A stretch of 64,000 nucleotides of DNA from Thioalkalivibrio sp. ALMg11 (GCF_000377905.1 NZ_KB898876.1:124001-188000); one strand, 5' to 3'. Positions 52,578 to 61,701 are shown, numbered from the stretch's first letter. Notes: a model not told the origin generated them from the letters alone. Made by a program: numbers and translations.

Positions 52578-54134
52578 TCAGTGTTGGCGGCACCAGTCAA
52601 GGAAGGCCTCGGCGGACAGGGGACGGCTGAAGTGGTAGCCCTGTCCGCCTTCCACGCCCTGCGCGCGCAGCCATTCGACCTGGTGGGCCGATTCGATGCC
52701 CTCGGCGACGATCTGCAGCCTGAGGGTGCGGGCCATCTCGATGATGTGGGAGATGACATTGCTGGTCACCGCCTCGTGGGCGATGGCATCGGTAAAGGAT
52801 TTGTCGATCTTTAGTGTATCGAGTTCGAAATGTTCCAGGTAGGAAAGGCTCGAATATCCGGTGCCAAAGTCGTCGATGGCGATGCGGTGGCCGCGCTGGC
52901 GCAGTTCCCGCAGGCGGGCGCGTATGGCGTCTTCGTTGAGCAGGGAGCGTTCGGTCAGCTCCAGCTTGATCGCGGAGGGCGAGACACCTGCCTCGCGCAG
53001 GGCCTTGCGCAGCAAATCCCCGAAGCGGTCGGAGGCCAGGTCGTGGCCGGTGATGTTGAGGTTGATGGTCTGCTCGGGATGCGCCCGCAGGTTGTCGCCC
53101 AGGTCGCGCAGGATCGCGCGCAGGATCGCCAGGGTCAGAGCGGTGGCCTGCCCGGTGTCCTCGGCGAGCGGCACAAAGACATCCGGGCGGATGGTCTCGT
53201 CGCCCTCGCGATGCCAGCGGGCCAGGGCCTCGGCACCCCGGCAACGGCCGTCGGCGAGGTCGACGATGGGCTGGTATTCGACGCTCAGGCGCTCGTTGGC
53301 AATGGCCTCGCGCAGCTCGCTGGCCAGGCTCAGGTGACGGCGCAGGTAGTGCAGGACCAGGAGTAGCCACAGGGTCACCAAGAGCAGCCCGAAGAGGCCC
53401 GCCACGATCAGGGTGGGGAGGTAGCGATCCCAGAAGGCCGCCAGCGGCTGCACGGCAATGATGTCGACAGGGAAGATCGTGTCCAGCGAGAAGCGGCTGA
53501 CGATGCGCCCCTGGGCGCGGTCGACGCTCAGGCCGACGGGGGTGGCATCGGGTGATGGGAGATCGGCGTCAACGGGATAACGGATCATGGGCAGGCCTTC
53601 GACCCACAGGCCGACCCGCTGCTTGTCCAGCAGGCCGGGACTGATCAGCAGGCGCGGGTCGATCGCGACGTCGTGCCGGCCGAAGCGCATCAGGAACAGC
53701 TCCACACCGCCCACGGCGGTGTCCGCGCTCGGCCACCAGGCGACCACGCCGGTGTCGTAGATGCGGCTGGCACGCGGCGGTGTGAGGGCCTCGCCCTGGA
53801 CAAATCCCGCACCGCACTGGCGTTCGGCCGCGCGCCAGTACCCGATGGCACGCACATGGGGCCGGGCGATGGCCGCGTCCTGGAGGCGTTCCAGGTGCTC
53901 CGGGGAGCAGGGTTCCAGTTCCAGCTGATTGAGGGTGTCCAGCAGTTCACGGGCGTCGACCAGGGCGGCCTCGGTCTGTTCGCCCAGACGCTGCGCGAGT
54001 TCGGCCAGGCGCTTTTCCTCGGCGACCACGGATTCCTGCCACAGGAACCAGGCCAGGGCGGCGAGCGGCAGCAGGATGCCGAGCAGGGCCGCGGCCGAGA
54101 CCGAGAGCAGGACCTTGTCGCGTCGGTTGACCAT
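52578..54134 (-). CDS. CSS-motif EAL phosphodiesterase with periplasmic redox sensor
   Basis: This 518-residue protein has an N-terminal membrane segment (about 8-30), a periplasmic CSS-type sensor (about 35-235) with the Pro-Cys-Ser motif LEPCSPEHL and a partner Cys in AERQCGAGF, a second membrane segment (about 240-265) and a cytoplasmic EAL domain (about 275-515). EAL motifs are complete, though the name motif reads AEALARW. LELTERSLL, IDDFGTGYSSLSYL and KIDKSF follow. In relatives, the CSS disulfide keeps the enzyme off until periplasmic DsbA/DsbB status changes. The start at 54134 matches the membrane segment. Confidence 0.9.
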   Translation of the reverse strand: MVNRRDKVLLSVSAAALLGILLPLAALAWFLWQESVVAEEKRLAELAQRLGEQTEAALVDARELLDTLNQLELEPCSPEHLERLQDAAIARPHVRAIGYWRAAERQCGAGFVQGEALTPPRASRIYDTGVVAWWPSADTAVGGVELFLMRFGRHDVAIDPRLLISPGLLDKQRVGLWVEGLPMIRYPVDADLPSPDATPVGLSVDRAQGRIVSRFSLDTIFPVDIIAVQPLAAFWDRYLPTLIVAGLFGLLLVTLWLLLVLHYLRRHLSLASELREAIANERLSVEYQPIVDLADGRCRGAEALARWHREGDETIRPDVFVPLAEDTGQATALTLAILRAILRDLGDNLRAHPEQTINLNITGHDLASDRFGDLLRKALREAGVSPSAIKLELTERSLLNEDAIRARLRELRQRGHRIAIDDFGTGYSSLSYLEHFELDTLKIDKSFTDAIAHEAVTSNVISHIIEMARTLRLQIVAEGIESAHQVEWLRAQGVEGGQGYHFSRPLSAEAFLDWCRQH

Positions 54135-54264
54135 ATCCACCAGGGGCTGGGATCGAACGGATCGAGAGTAGCACGGGGCGGACCTCAGGCCCGTACCCGC
54201 AATGTCACGGAGAGTCGGCAACGCCTATGGTCAGAATGAGGAGTCCATGTCGGGAGGTGTTGCC

Positions 54265-54558
54265 ATGAACCGGGATCGGGAAAAGGGCGGAGATGGGGGT
54301 GCGCCGACATCGCATGAAACATCCGGAACGCGAATGGCGCAGGCCCTGCGCAGCCGGATCAGCATGCATGACGGTGTCACCGTGTGGTGCGACTGCTGTT
54401 CTTGCGAGGCCGAGCCGTACTGGGCGGAGGTGGCAGAGGAGCTGGGGATCGATCCGGATCCGGGCGTGGCACGTGGAGGCCGCGCACGCGGGTCAGTCGC
54501 AGCTCCCGACCGAGTCACGGGCGCAGATGCGGCCGTCGGTCCAGATGCTGCGGCTTAG
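54265..54558 (+). CDS. small protein with CCSCEAEPYWAEVAE motif (second paralogue)
   Basis: This 97-residue protein has a charged N-terminus, then TVWCDCCSCEAEPYWAEVAE and an Ala/Gly/Val-rich tail. GGGAGGTGTTGCC before the ATG at 54265 is a good ribosome site. The motif matches that of the small protein at 45409-45606. Three to four cysteines before AEPYW could bind metal. The 3' end overlaps the convergent pentapeptide-repeat gene by 66 bases. Confidence 0.58.
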   Translation: MNRDREKGGDGGAPTSHETSGTRMAQALRSRISMHDGVTVWCDCCSCEAEPYWAEVAEELGIDPDPGVARGGRARGSVAAPDRVTGADAAVGPDAAA

Positions 54559-55449
54559 GTAAGCAGCATCCAGCCGGGCACCGGAGAGGTCGGCATCGGT
54601 CAGGTTGGCGTGGGCGAGATTGGCATTCTCGAGGTTGGCATCGACCAGGCGGGCCTGGATCAGGTCCGCGCCGGTCAGGTTGGTGCCAGCGAGATTCGCG
54701 CCCTCCAGTCCGGCCAGGGTGAGGTCCGCGAAACGCAGATCCGCGTCGGTCAGCCGTGCGCCGTGCAGGCGCGCCCCGGTTAGGCGGGTGCTGTGAAGTG
54801 ACGCGCCCGTCAGGTCGGCATTGCGCAGGTCGGCGCCGGCCTTGTCGCAGTAGTTCCAGTTGATGCCGGGCCCTGCGGCTTGTTCGCAGTCGGGCCCGGG
54901 GTCACGCTCGAAGGCAAGCCCGAAGGCGAGCAGCAGGCCGATGGCCAGGGTGACGGCAAGGCCACCCGCGATCCAGGGCCGCGGCCCGCGGACCCACTCG
55001 CTCCAGGGCGGCACCGGCCGTTCCAGGATCTCGGCCCATTGTTGGCGATGGGAGATCGTCCCGGGCGACTCGGGACCCCGGCGGTCGCCCTTGCGGCGCT
55101 CGCGGATCTCGGCGGGCGGGTTGTCGTCGCGCCGTTCCCGTCGGCGTTCGTCTTCGCGCAGGCGGGCCTGGTCCAGGCGTTCGCGGCCCTCCGGGGTGTG
55201 GGCGTTCTGCAACTCTTCGGGGATCAGGTGAGGGCGCTGGTCGATGCGCCACCAGGTCTCGCGGTCGAGGCTGACCTGGTCTTCCGGGCGCAGCCGGCCC
55301 AGGATCAGGAAGCGGCTGATCGTGCGCTGAGGGTAGGGCCCGAAGACCTGATCATCGCGTCGGGTAAACCACAGTTCATGGCGCCCGGCGCCTGTTTCCG
55401 GGGGCGGGTCTTCGGCTTCTGGCCGGGGATCGGGGTTGTCGCGGGTCAC
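54493..55449 (-). CDS. membrane-anchored pentapeptide-repeat protein with GYF_2-like domain
   Basis: This 318-residue protein begins with a GYF_2-like domain (about 22-80: HELWFTRRDDQVFGPYPQRT and ETWWRIDQRPHL), has a long charged Arg/Glu helix (about 85-130), one membrane segment (about 158-178) and a C-terminal pentapeptide-repeat helix (about 200-300). The repeats follow A(D/N)LxX: ADLRNADLTGASLHSTRL, ANLAGTNLTGADL, ANLENANLAHANLTDADL. The repeat part faces the periplasm if the N-terminus is inside. Its role is unknown; pentapeptide repeats form right-handed beta helices. Confidence 0.87.
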   Translation of the reverse strand: MTRDNPDPRPEAEDPPPETGAGRHELWFTRRDDQVFGPYPQRTISRFLILGRLRPEDQVSLDRETWWRIDQRPHLIPEELQNAHTPEGRERLDQARLREDERRRERRDDNPPAEIRERRKGDRRGPESPGTISHRQQWAEILERPVPPWSEWVRGPRPWIAGGLAVTLAIGLLLAFGLAFERDPGPDCEQAAGPGINWNYCDKAGADLRNADLTGASLHSTRLTGARLHGARLTDADLRFADLTLAGLEGANLAGTNLTGADLIQARLVDANLENANLAHANLTDADLSGARLDAAYLSRSIWTDGRICARDSVGSCD

Positions 55450-55544
55450 GGCTCTTGCAGGCTCCCCTTGGCGCCGCGTCCGTTGCGGCGAAAGCCGCGA
55501 GTATAGGGCATGGATCGACTATTGACCGGGCTGCGTGGCACGGG

Positions 55545-56471
55545 TTACTGGGTCGGGTTCGGGGGCGCAATGCCCCATGTATCGAGCTGGTCGCGGAGTT
55601 CCCCGGCGGCGGGCTCCGCCTTCTCCAGGATTGCGTCGATCCGGTTGAAATGCAGCAACCGGATGCCACCGGTATCCGGTACCAGGTAGAGATTCGGCGG
55701 GTCCAGGCGGGTCATGTGGCGGATGATGGAGCCCTGCATGATGCTGAAGCTCTTGAACAGCAGGTCGGTGATGCCGATGTCCTCGGTGGCGTTCGGCGAG
55801 CCATTGCCGGACACGTCGACGGCGATCACGTAGTCGTATTCGCCCTGCAGCAGATCATAGGGCAGCGGGTTGGAGGCCCCGCCGTCGATTAGCGTCTGGC
55901 CGTCGCCGTGCCGGACCGGTTCGAACAGGCCGGGCACCGCCATGCTCGCCTCGATCGCCAGGAACAGGTCGCCCTGGTCGATCACCACGCTCTCGCCGGT
56001 GCGAAAGTCGGTGGCGACCACCGCGAAGGGGATGCGCAGGTCGTCGAAGTCGCGCGCCTCGGTGTGCTCGGCGAGAAAGCGCAGGAACTCGCCCGAATCG
56101 AACAGGGCATTGCGGCCCAGTCGCAGTGGGACCAGGTCCAGCAGTTTGATCTCGGAGCGCGCCAGCCCGGTCAGGGCATCGAGCTCGGATCCGGAAAATT
56201 CGTCGAACAGGTCGAAGATCTCGTCGGCATCGAGCCCCGCGGCGTACAGCCCGCCAATCACGGCGCCGATGCTGGTGCCGGTGATGCGGTCGGGCAGGAC
56301 CCCCCGATCGTCGAAGACCTGCAACATGGCGATATGCGCCAGCCCTCCGGCCCCGCCCGAGCCCAGCGCGAGGCCAATGGTGGGGGCCGGCGGTTCAGCG
56401 GTGTCCGCAGCCAGTGCGGCCGGGGCGGCGGCCAGCAACAGGGCGAGGAAAAGGACCGACAGCCGTCTCAT
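55545..56471 (-). CDS. secreted patatin-like phospholipase
   Basis: This 308-residue protein has a signal peptide (about 1-22) and a patatin fold: ALGSGGAGGLAHIAML (oxyanion), the nucleophile elbow GTSIGA (Ser67) and the second catalytic element IDGGASNPLP with Asp. These form the Ser-Asp dyad of patatin-like phospholipases. C-terminal LLFKSFSIMQGSIIRHMTRL is typical of the RssA/YlbK-like branch. It probably acts in the periplasm or outside the cell on phospholipids. Confidence 0.92.
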   Translation of the reverse strand: MRRLSVLFLALLLAAAPAALAADTAEPPAPTIGLALGSGGAGGLAHIAMLQVFDDRGVLPDRITGTSIGAVIGGLYAAGLDADEIFDLFDEFSGSELDALTGLARSEIKLLDLVPLRLGRNALFDSGEFLRFLAEHTEARDFDDLRIPFAVVATDFRTGESVVIDQGDLFLAIEASMAVPGLFEPVRHGDGQTLIDGGASNPLPYDLLQGEYDYVIAVDVSGNGSPNATEDIGITDLLFKSFSIMQGSIIRHMTRLDPPNLYLVPDTGGIRLLHFNRIDAILEKAEPAAGELRDQLDTWGIAPPNPTQ

Positions 56472-56552
56472 GGGGCGATGCGTTTCCGGGGGACGTGGGC
56501 CATGCTGCTACCCTGAGCCCGAATGCACCGACGGGCAAGAAGAGGGTTGCGC

Positions 56553-57206
56553 ATGCGGGTCAAAACAGGGAGTGGCGAGAGGGTCCCGCGCGCCTTCAAG
56601 TGGAGCTATCTCGCCTTCGTGCTGGTACTGGTCCCGGTGTATGCAGTGGTGCACGGCTGGTTCAATTTCCTCTGGTTTTCCAACGTGGCGTTACTGGGCG
56701 GGCTGCTGGCGGCCTGGCTGGAGAGTCGCCGGATCGCGAGCATGATGCTGGTGGCCGTGGTTCTGCTGGAGCTGGGCTGGGTGCTGGATTTCCTGCTGAG
56801 CATGGCGGTCTGGGGTTGGGCCCCGCTGGGGGTTGTGCACTACATGTTCAACCCCGAGATCCCGCTGTTCGTGCGCCTGCTGTCGCTTTACCACCTGCCG
56901 CTTCCGTTCGTGCTGATCTGGATGGTCTGGCGCCTCGGGTATGACCCCCGTGCCTGGCGCTACATGGTAGTGCTGGGCTGGGCCATCCTGTTGCTGACCT
57001 TCGCGCTGGCGGATGCCGACAACAACGTGAATTGGGTGCTGGGTCCGGGTGGACAGGTGCAGGAGTGGATGCACCCCGTTGCATGGCTGGCGGTGGTCAT
57101 GGCGGTGTGTGCCGGGGTGTGGTGGCTGACGCATCTGCTGTCTTCCTGGCTGTTGCCGCAGCGCGGGCTGCGGCGCAGGATCGCGGGCAGCGGACGGGCT
57201 TGGTAG
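56553..57206 (+). CDS. multi-pass membrane protein of unknown function
   Basis: This 217-residue protein has about six hydrophobic segments (WSYLAFVLVLVPVYAVVHGW, FSNVALLGGLLAAWL, MMLVAVVLLELGWVLDFLL and three more). HGWFNFLWFSN and YHLPLPFVLIWMVWRLGYD look conserved in style, as in uncharacterised integral membrane proteins. AGAGGG precedes the ATG at 56553; an ATG at 56523 is possible. It is followed 38 bases later by the cupin-like gene on the same strand. Confidence 0.72.
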   Translation: MRVKTGSGERVPRAFKWSYLAFVLVLVPVYAVVHGWFNFLWFSNVALLGGLLAAWLESRRIASMMLVAVVLLELGWVLDFLLSMAVWGWAPLGVVHYMFNPEIPLFVRLLSLYHLPLPFVLIWMVWRLGYDPRAWRYMVVLGWAILLLTFALADADNNVNWVLGPGGQVQEWMHPVAWLAVVMAVCAGVWWLTHLLSSWLLPQRGLRRRIAGSGRAW

Positions 57207-57244
57207 GCTGACGGGCTTTCCCGGGCGAGGATACGGGAGCGGAA

Positions 57245-58120
57245 ATGATCGAGACTACGCCGGTAGAGCGGGTCGGGCTTGTCGAACGGGATGCGTTCCT
57301 GCGGCAGTACAAGTCGGTCGCGCAACCCGTGATCCTGGAGGAGCTGACCCGTGGGTGGCCGGCACGGGAGCGCTGGGCGCCCGATTATTTCCGCGAGGTC
57401 GCCGGTGATGCCGTGGTGCCGCTGTATGACAGCCGGCCCGCGCGCGACAACGGGCATCAGCACGCCGCGTCCCTGCACATGCCGCTGGCGGAGTATCTGG
57501 ACCTTCTGGAGGGGGGCGAGCGCGACCTGCGCCTGTTCTTCTTCAACCTGGTTGCCGCCCGGCCGGCGCTGGCGCGCGACTTCGAGTTTCCCGAAATCGG
57601 GTTGCACCTGTTCCGCAAGCTGCCCGTGCTGTTCATGGGCGGCAAGGACGCGCGCGTGCAGATGCACTTTGACATCGACCGCCCGGATATCCTGTTGTGC
57701 CACTTTGGCGGGCCGAAACGCGTACTGCTGGTCGGTCCCGAGTACACGCCGTACATGTATCACGTGCCATTCTCGTTCAGTGCGCTGGCCTCGGTGGACT
57801 TCGAGAACCCCGACTACCAGCGCCATCCGGGGCTGCGGCATGTGCGTGGCCACCTGGCCGACTTGCGCCACGGGGATGCGCTCTATATCCCGCCCGGGTT
57901 CTGGCACTACGTGCTGTATGACGACATCAGCTTTTCCATGGCACTGCGGGCGTTTCCGCGTGACCTGCCGAATGTGGCGCGGATGCTGAGCAACCTGCTG
58001 GTGACGCGGACCATCGAGGGCACCATGCGCAAGCTGGTGGGGCAATCCTGGAACGACCGCAACGAACGCCGCGCGGTGGAACGCACCGAACACTTTCTCG
58101 CCCGGCATCCCGCGGCCTGA
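57245..58120 (+). CDS. JmjC/cupin-like Fe(II)-dependent oxygenase-type protein
   Basis: This 291-residue cupin_8/JmjC-like protein has the iron triad His141-x-Asp143 (QMHFDIDRPD) and His221 (PPGFWHYVLYDD). QPVILEELTRGWPARERWA at the N-terminus is typical of FIH-like hydroxylases. These enzymes hydroxylate protein or small-molecule targets using 2-oxoglutarate and oxygen. GGAGCGGAA precedes the ATG. It may be co-transcribed with the preceding membrane-protein gene and the thioredoxin gene that follows 76 bases later. Confidence 0.87.
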   Translation: MIETTPVERVGLVERDAFLRQYKSVAQPVILEELTRGWPARERWAPDYFREVAGDAVVPLYDSRPARDNGHQHAASLHMPLAEYLDLLEGGERDLRLFFFNLVAARPALARDFEFPEIGLHLFRKLPVLFMGGKDARVQMHFDIDRPDILLCHFGGPKRVLLVGPEYTPYMYHVPFSFSALASVDFENPDYQRHPGLRHVRGHLADLRHGDALYIPPGFWHYVLYDDISFSMALRAFPRDLPNVARMLSNLLVTRTIEGTMRKLVGQSWNDRNERRAVERTEHFLARHPAA

Positions 58121-58196
58121 CGGATTAATCCAAGCGCTCGCGGAGTAAGATCAGGGTATTGGCCTTTTCTTCTTCTGTCTGGAACGAGGTGCTGCC

Positions 58197-58631
58197 GTGA
58201 GTGAAGCCCTGCATGTGGTCTGTCCGCATTGTGATGCGGTGAATCGAACCCCCGCGACACGGCTGGGGGCCGGCCCGAAGTGTGGCCAGTGTCATCGGTC
58301 GCTGTTCGACCACGAGCCGCTGGAGCTGACCGCCACGAACTTCCTCCGCCACCTCGAGCGTAACGACATCCCGCTGTTGGTGGACTTCTGGGCGCCGTGG
58401 TGCGGCCCCTGCAAGATGATGGCCCCGCAGTTCCGCCAGGCCGCGGCGGATCTCGAGCCGACCGTGCGGCTGGCGAAGGTGAATACCGAGGCGGAGCCGG
58501 AACTGGGCCGGCGGTTCGCGATCCGCAGTATCCCGACCCTGGCACTGTTCCGCGGCGGACGCGAAGTGGCGCGCCAGCCGGGCGCGATGGGGGCGGCGGA
58601 TATCGTGCGCTGGACACAGAGCCAGGTTTAG
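58197..58631 (+). CDS. trxC: thioredoxin 2
   Basis: This 144-residue thioredoxin has the TrxC-specific N-terminal zinc site (VCPHC at Cys9/Cys12 and KCGQC at Cys29/Cys32) and the catalytic WCGPC (Cys69, Cys72). SIPTLALFRGG supplies the cis-Pro loop. It is cytoplasmic and reduces disulfides; zinc-containing TrxC is often induced by oxidative stress. The start is GTG at 58197, with the N-terminal zinc site intact only from here. Confidence 0.96.
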   Translation: MSEALHVVCPHCDAVNRTPATRLGAGPKCGQCHRSLFDHEPLELTATNFLRHLERNDIPLLVDFWAPWCGPCKMMAPQFRQAAADLEPTVRLAKVNTEAEPELGRRFAIRSIPTLALFRGGREVARQPGAMGAADIVRWTQSQV

Positions 58632-58686
58632 CCTGCCAAGGCGGGTTCGTCGGTCGTCAGTACCGTAGGGCGCTGACGGTAATCAA

Positions 58687-59043
58687 TCAGCGGCTGCCCA
58701 GTTCGCGCCAGGCCTCGTGGCCGCAGCTCATGCAGTGGTATTGCGCCTCGAAATGCCCCGGCTGGTTCGCGTGTTCGCGGATCGTGCCGTCCTGGAAGGT
58801 GAAGCTGCGCAGGGTGCAGCGCGGGCATTTTTCCACCGGGTCGCGGGGGGCACGTGGCTCGCTGGCCGCAGGCGCGTGGGTACCATCGGTCATACCGGCG
58901 GCGTCTTCCATTGCCTGATTGATCTCCCGGGTCAACTCGGCCGTTACCCGGTGGGCGGCCTCTGTGGTGTCCTCGCGGGCCATGGCCTCCAGCTCGGCCA
59001 GACGGTCACGGATGTGCTTCAGACGGGTTTCGAGTTCGGTCAC
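58687..59043 (-). CDS. zinc-ribbon protein
   Basis: This 118-residue protein has an N-terminal coiled coil (MTELETRLKHIRDRLAELEA) and a C-terminal zinc ribbon with Cys pairs in EKCPRCTLRSF and YHCMSCGHEAW. It converges with trxC, about 55 bases between stops. No domain name is certain; such proteins can bind nucleic acid or protein partners. Cytoplasmic. Confidence 0.8.
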   Translation of the reverse strand: MTELETRLKHIRDRLAELEAMAREDTTEAAHRVTAELTREINQAMEDAAGMTDGTHAPAASEPRAPRDPVEKCPRCTLRSFTFQDGTIREHANQPGHFEAQYHCMSCGHEAWRELGSR

Positions 59044-59098
59044 GGGCGCCTCCAGGGTGGTATGCCCAGCATAGTCGGTTCGCGTTCGGGCGGGGGGG

Positions 59099-60091
59099 CT
59101 AATCCAGTCGGACTACGGTTCGGCCGCGGATCTGGCCCTTCAGGATCGGTTCGCCGTAGTCCGGCAGGTCTCCCAGGCCGATCTCGCTGGTGATGGCGTC
59201 GAGATCATCCCCGGGGAGCAGCGCCGCCAGGCGCTCCCAGGTTGCCCGCCGCCGCGCGGCGGGGCACAGGACCGAGTCGATCCCCAGCAGGTTGATCCCG
59301 CGCAGCAGGAACGGCAGGACCGTGGTCTGGAGTTGCGGGCCGCCGGCCAGGCCACAGGCGGCCACCGAACGTCCGTAGGCCATGCCGGCCAGTACATGGG
59401 CCAGCATGTCGCCGCCGACCGTGTCCACACAGCCGGCCCAGCGTTCGCCCAGCAGCGGCTTGGCCGGCGCGTCGGCCAGCGCCTCGCGAGCCACGATGGT
59501 GCTGGCACCCAGTTGGTGCAGGTAGTTGGCGTTCTCCGGGCGTCCGGTCACGGCGGTGACCGCGTAGCCCAGGCGTGCCAGGAGCCGCACGGCGATGCTG
59601 CCCACGCCGCCGGAGGCACCGGTGACCAGGACCTCGCCGGCGTCCGGTTGCAGTCCGTGGTCCTCCAGGGCCTGCACCGCCAGCATGGCGGTAAAGCCGG
59701 CGGTGCCTGCGGCCATGGCTTGGCGCGCGCTGTAGCCGGGCGGCTGAGCGATCAGCCAGTCGCCGCGGACACGCGCGCGCTGGGCGTAGCCGCCCCAGTG
59801 GGCCTCGCCGACGCGGTAGCCGGTCAGCACGACGGGATCGCCCGGCCGGTAGCGCGGGTCTGCCGATTCGAGCACGGTCCCGGCCAGGTCGATGCCCGGC
59901 ACGTGCGGATAATCCCGCACCAGGTTGCCCAGCCCCTGCAGGATCATGCCGTCCTTGTAGTTGAGCCCTGAATAGTGAACCTGGAGCAGGACCTCGCCCG
60001 CGGGCAGGTCGTCGAGGGTGAGTGTCCGGATTGTGGCTACCGGGCCGTCGGGCTGCTGTTCCAGGAGCAGGGCCTTGAAGGATTCGGTCAT
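59099..60091 (-). CDS. AcuI/YhdH-type NADPH-dependent acrylyl-CoA reductase family protein
   Basis: This 330-residue medium-chain dehydrogenase without zinc has the YhdH/AcuI pattern: HYSGLNYKDGMILQGLGNL, VPGIDLAGTVLES, GYRVGEAHWGGYAQRARV, VTGASGGVGSIAV (NADPH motif), VTGRPENANYLHQLGA and LRGINLLGIDSVLCP. The AcuI members reduce acrylyl-CoA, protecting from this toxic intermediate of DMSP or propionate metabolism. The substrate here is inferred from the family only. The start at 60091 gives the standard length. Confidence 0.9.
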   Translation of the reverse strand: MTESFKALLLEQQPDGPVATIRTLTLDDLPAGEVLLQVHYSGLNYKDGMILQGLGNLVRDYPHVPGIDLAGTVLESADPRYRPGDPVVLTGYRVGEAHWGGYAQRARVRGDWLIAQPPGYSARQAMAAGTAGFTAMLAVQALEDHGLQPDAGEVLVTGASGGVGSIAVRLLARLGYAVTAVTGRPENANYLHQLGASTIVAREALADAPAKPLLGERWAGCVDTVGGDMLAHVLAGMAYGRSVAACGLAGGPQLQTTVLPFLLRGINLLGIDSVLCPAARRRATWERLAALLPGDDLDAITSEIGLGDLPDYGEPILKGQIRGRTVVRLD

Positions 60092-60264
60092 GCGAATCAG
60101 CGTCTCGTTAGGGGGGCGCAACGGCAGCCTAACAAACGGCTGTCTTTTCTGACGCGAAGGCCGGGGAATGTTGCTAACCTCATTGGAATAGGCGGATGGG
60201 ATTGCGCGTGTTCGCCGGGCGGTGTTGCGGCACGCGCCGAATGTTTCCCGTTGCGAGGATGATC

Positions 60265-61701
60265 ATGGCGGCAGACCTCTCCGCGCGTTTCCATTCGCAG
60301 ATTATCGAATACGCCCCGGTCTGGGTGAATACCCTGGATACCGAGGGACGGGTGACGCTGTGGAACCGGGCCGCCGAACGGATCAGCGGATACAGCCGCG
60401 AGGAAGTCGTGGGACACGCCGGTATCTGGGAATGGCTTTTTCCCGACCCGGAGTATCGTGTGGCGGTCGACGCCGAGGCGCAGGCCATCATTCACGAAGG
60501 CCGCGAGGTCGCGGGACTGGAGGCCACCATCCGCACCCGTAGCGGCGACGAGCGCACGCTGTCCTGGTATGCCCAGCGGTTTTTCGATGCCGATGGCGCG
60601 CTGCTTGGGGCTAGCGTGATGGCGGAGGACGTCACCGAGCGCAAGCAACTGGAGATCCAGGCACAGCACCAATATCGGTTGCAGGCGATGGTCTCGGCGA
60701 TCTCCGCGCAGTTTGCGGACCTGTCGGCGGACGCGGTGGACGCGGCCGTCGCGCAGGCCCTGCAACGACTGGGCGAGTTCTTCCGGATGGGCCGAGCCTA
60801 CGTGATCCGCTTTCGCCCGGACCATGAGACGATGGACCTGGTGAGCGAGTGGTGCGCGCCCGGCATCGCCCCCTTCCTCGACGAGATGCAGGGGGTATCC
60901 ATTGAGGCGCATGGTTGGGTGACTCGCCAGATTCGGCAGGGGCACATCGTGCACGTCCCCGATGTGGATGCGCTCCCCGAGGCTGCGGTGGTGGAGCAGG
61001 CCGAGTTCCGGCGCCAGGACATCGAGTCCCTGTTACTCATCCCGTTGATCAGTGACCAGAAGGCCTTCGGGATTCTGGGCCTTGATTCGGTGGCCCGGCT
61101 CCACGAGTGGAGCCCCGAACAGATCGCCGTGCTGCAGGTGGTGGCCGATATCATCGCCGGTACCTTCGCGCGCAAGAAGGTGGAGGCGGAGCTGGCACGC
61201 CAGGCGCGGGTGGATGGCCTGACCGGTCTGGCCAACCGGCGCGAATTCGATGCCGTGCTGGAGCGCGAGTGTGGCTCGCGGCGCGAGGTGAACCTTGCGC
61301 TGTTGATGATCGATATCGACCAGTTCAAGCCGTACAACGACCGCTTTGGCCACCAGCGTGGGGATGACTGCCTGCGCCAGGTCGCGCAGGTTTTGCGCGC
61401 CGCGGCAAACCGGCCCACGGACCTGGTAGCGCGTTACGGCGGCGAGGAGTTCGCCTGCATCCTGCCGGATACCACGCTGGAGGGTGCGCGGGCGGTTGCC
61501 GAGCGGGTGCGCCGCAAGGTCGAGTCACTGCAGCTGGGCCACCCGGACAACGTGACGGATGCCGTGACGGTCAGTGTCGGGGTGTCCGCGGTCGATGGGG
61601 GACGATCCGTGGCCCCGGAGGATTTGTTGGGGGAGGCGGACCGGCAGCTTTACCGGGCCAAGCGCGAGGGGCGCAACCGGGTCTGCGCGGCGGGGCTCTG
61701 A
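60265..61701 (+). CDS. PAS-GAF-GGDEF diguanylate cyclase
   Basis: This 478-residue protein has a PAS/PAC domain (about 5-130: WVNTLDTEGRVTLWNRAAER), a GAF domain (about 145-300: RQDIESLLLIPLISDQKAFG) and a GGDEF domain (about 310-475: LVARYGGEEFACILP). The I-site RPTD is five residues before GGEEF, giving likely product inhibition. It synthesises c-di-GMP in response to cytoplasmic signals. The ATG at 60265 has GCGAGG upstream; in-frame ATGs at 60241 and 60259 are possible. Confidence 0.92.
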   Translation: MAADLSARFHSQIIEYAPVWVNTLDTEGRVTLWNRAAERISGYSREEVVGHAGIWEWLFPDPEYRVAVDAEAQAIIHEGREVAGLEATIRTRSGDERTLSWYAQRFFDADGALLGASVMAEDVTERKQLEIQAQHQYRLQAMVSAISAQFADLSADAVDAAVAQALQRLGEFFRMGRAYVIRFRPDHETMDLVSEWCAPGIAPFLDEMQGVSIEAHGWVTRQIRQGHIVHVPDVDALPEAAVVEQAEFRRQDIESLLLIPLISDQKAFGILGLDSVARLHEWSPEQIAVLQVVADIIAGTFARKKVEAELARQARVDGLTGLANRREFDAVLERECGSRREVNLALLMIDIDQFKPYNDRFGHQRGDDCLRQVAQVLRAAANRPTDLVARYGGEEFACILPDTTLEGARAVAERVRRKVESLQLGHPDNVTDAVTVSVGVSAVDGGRSVAPEDLLGEADRQLYRAKREGRNRVCAAGL

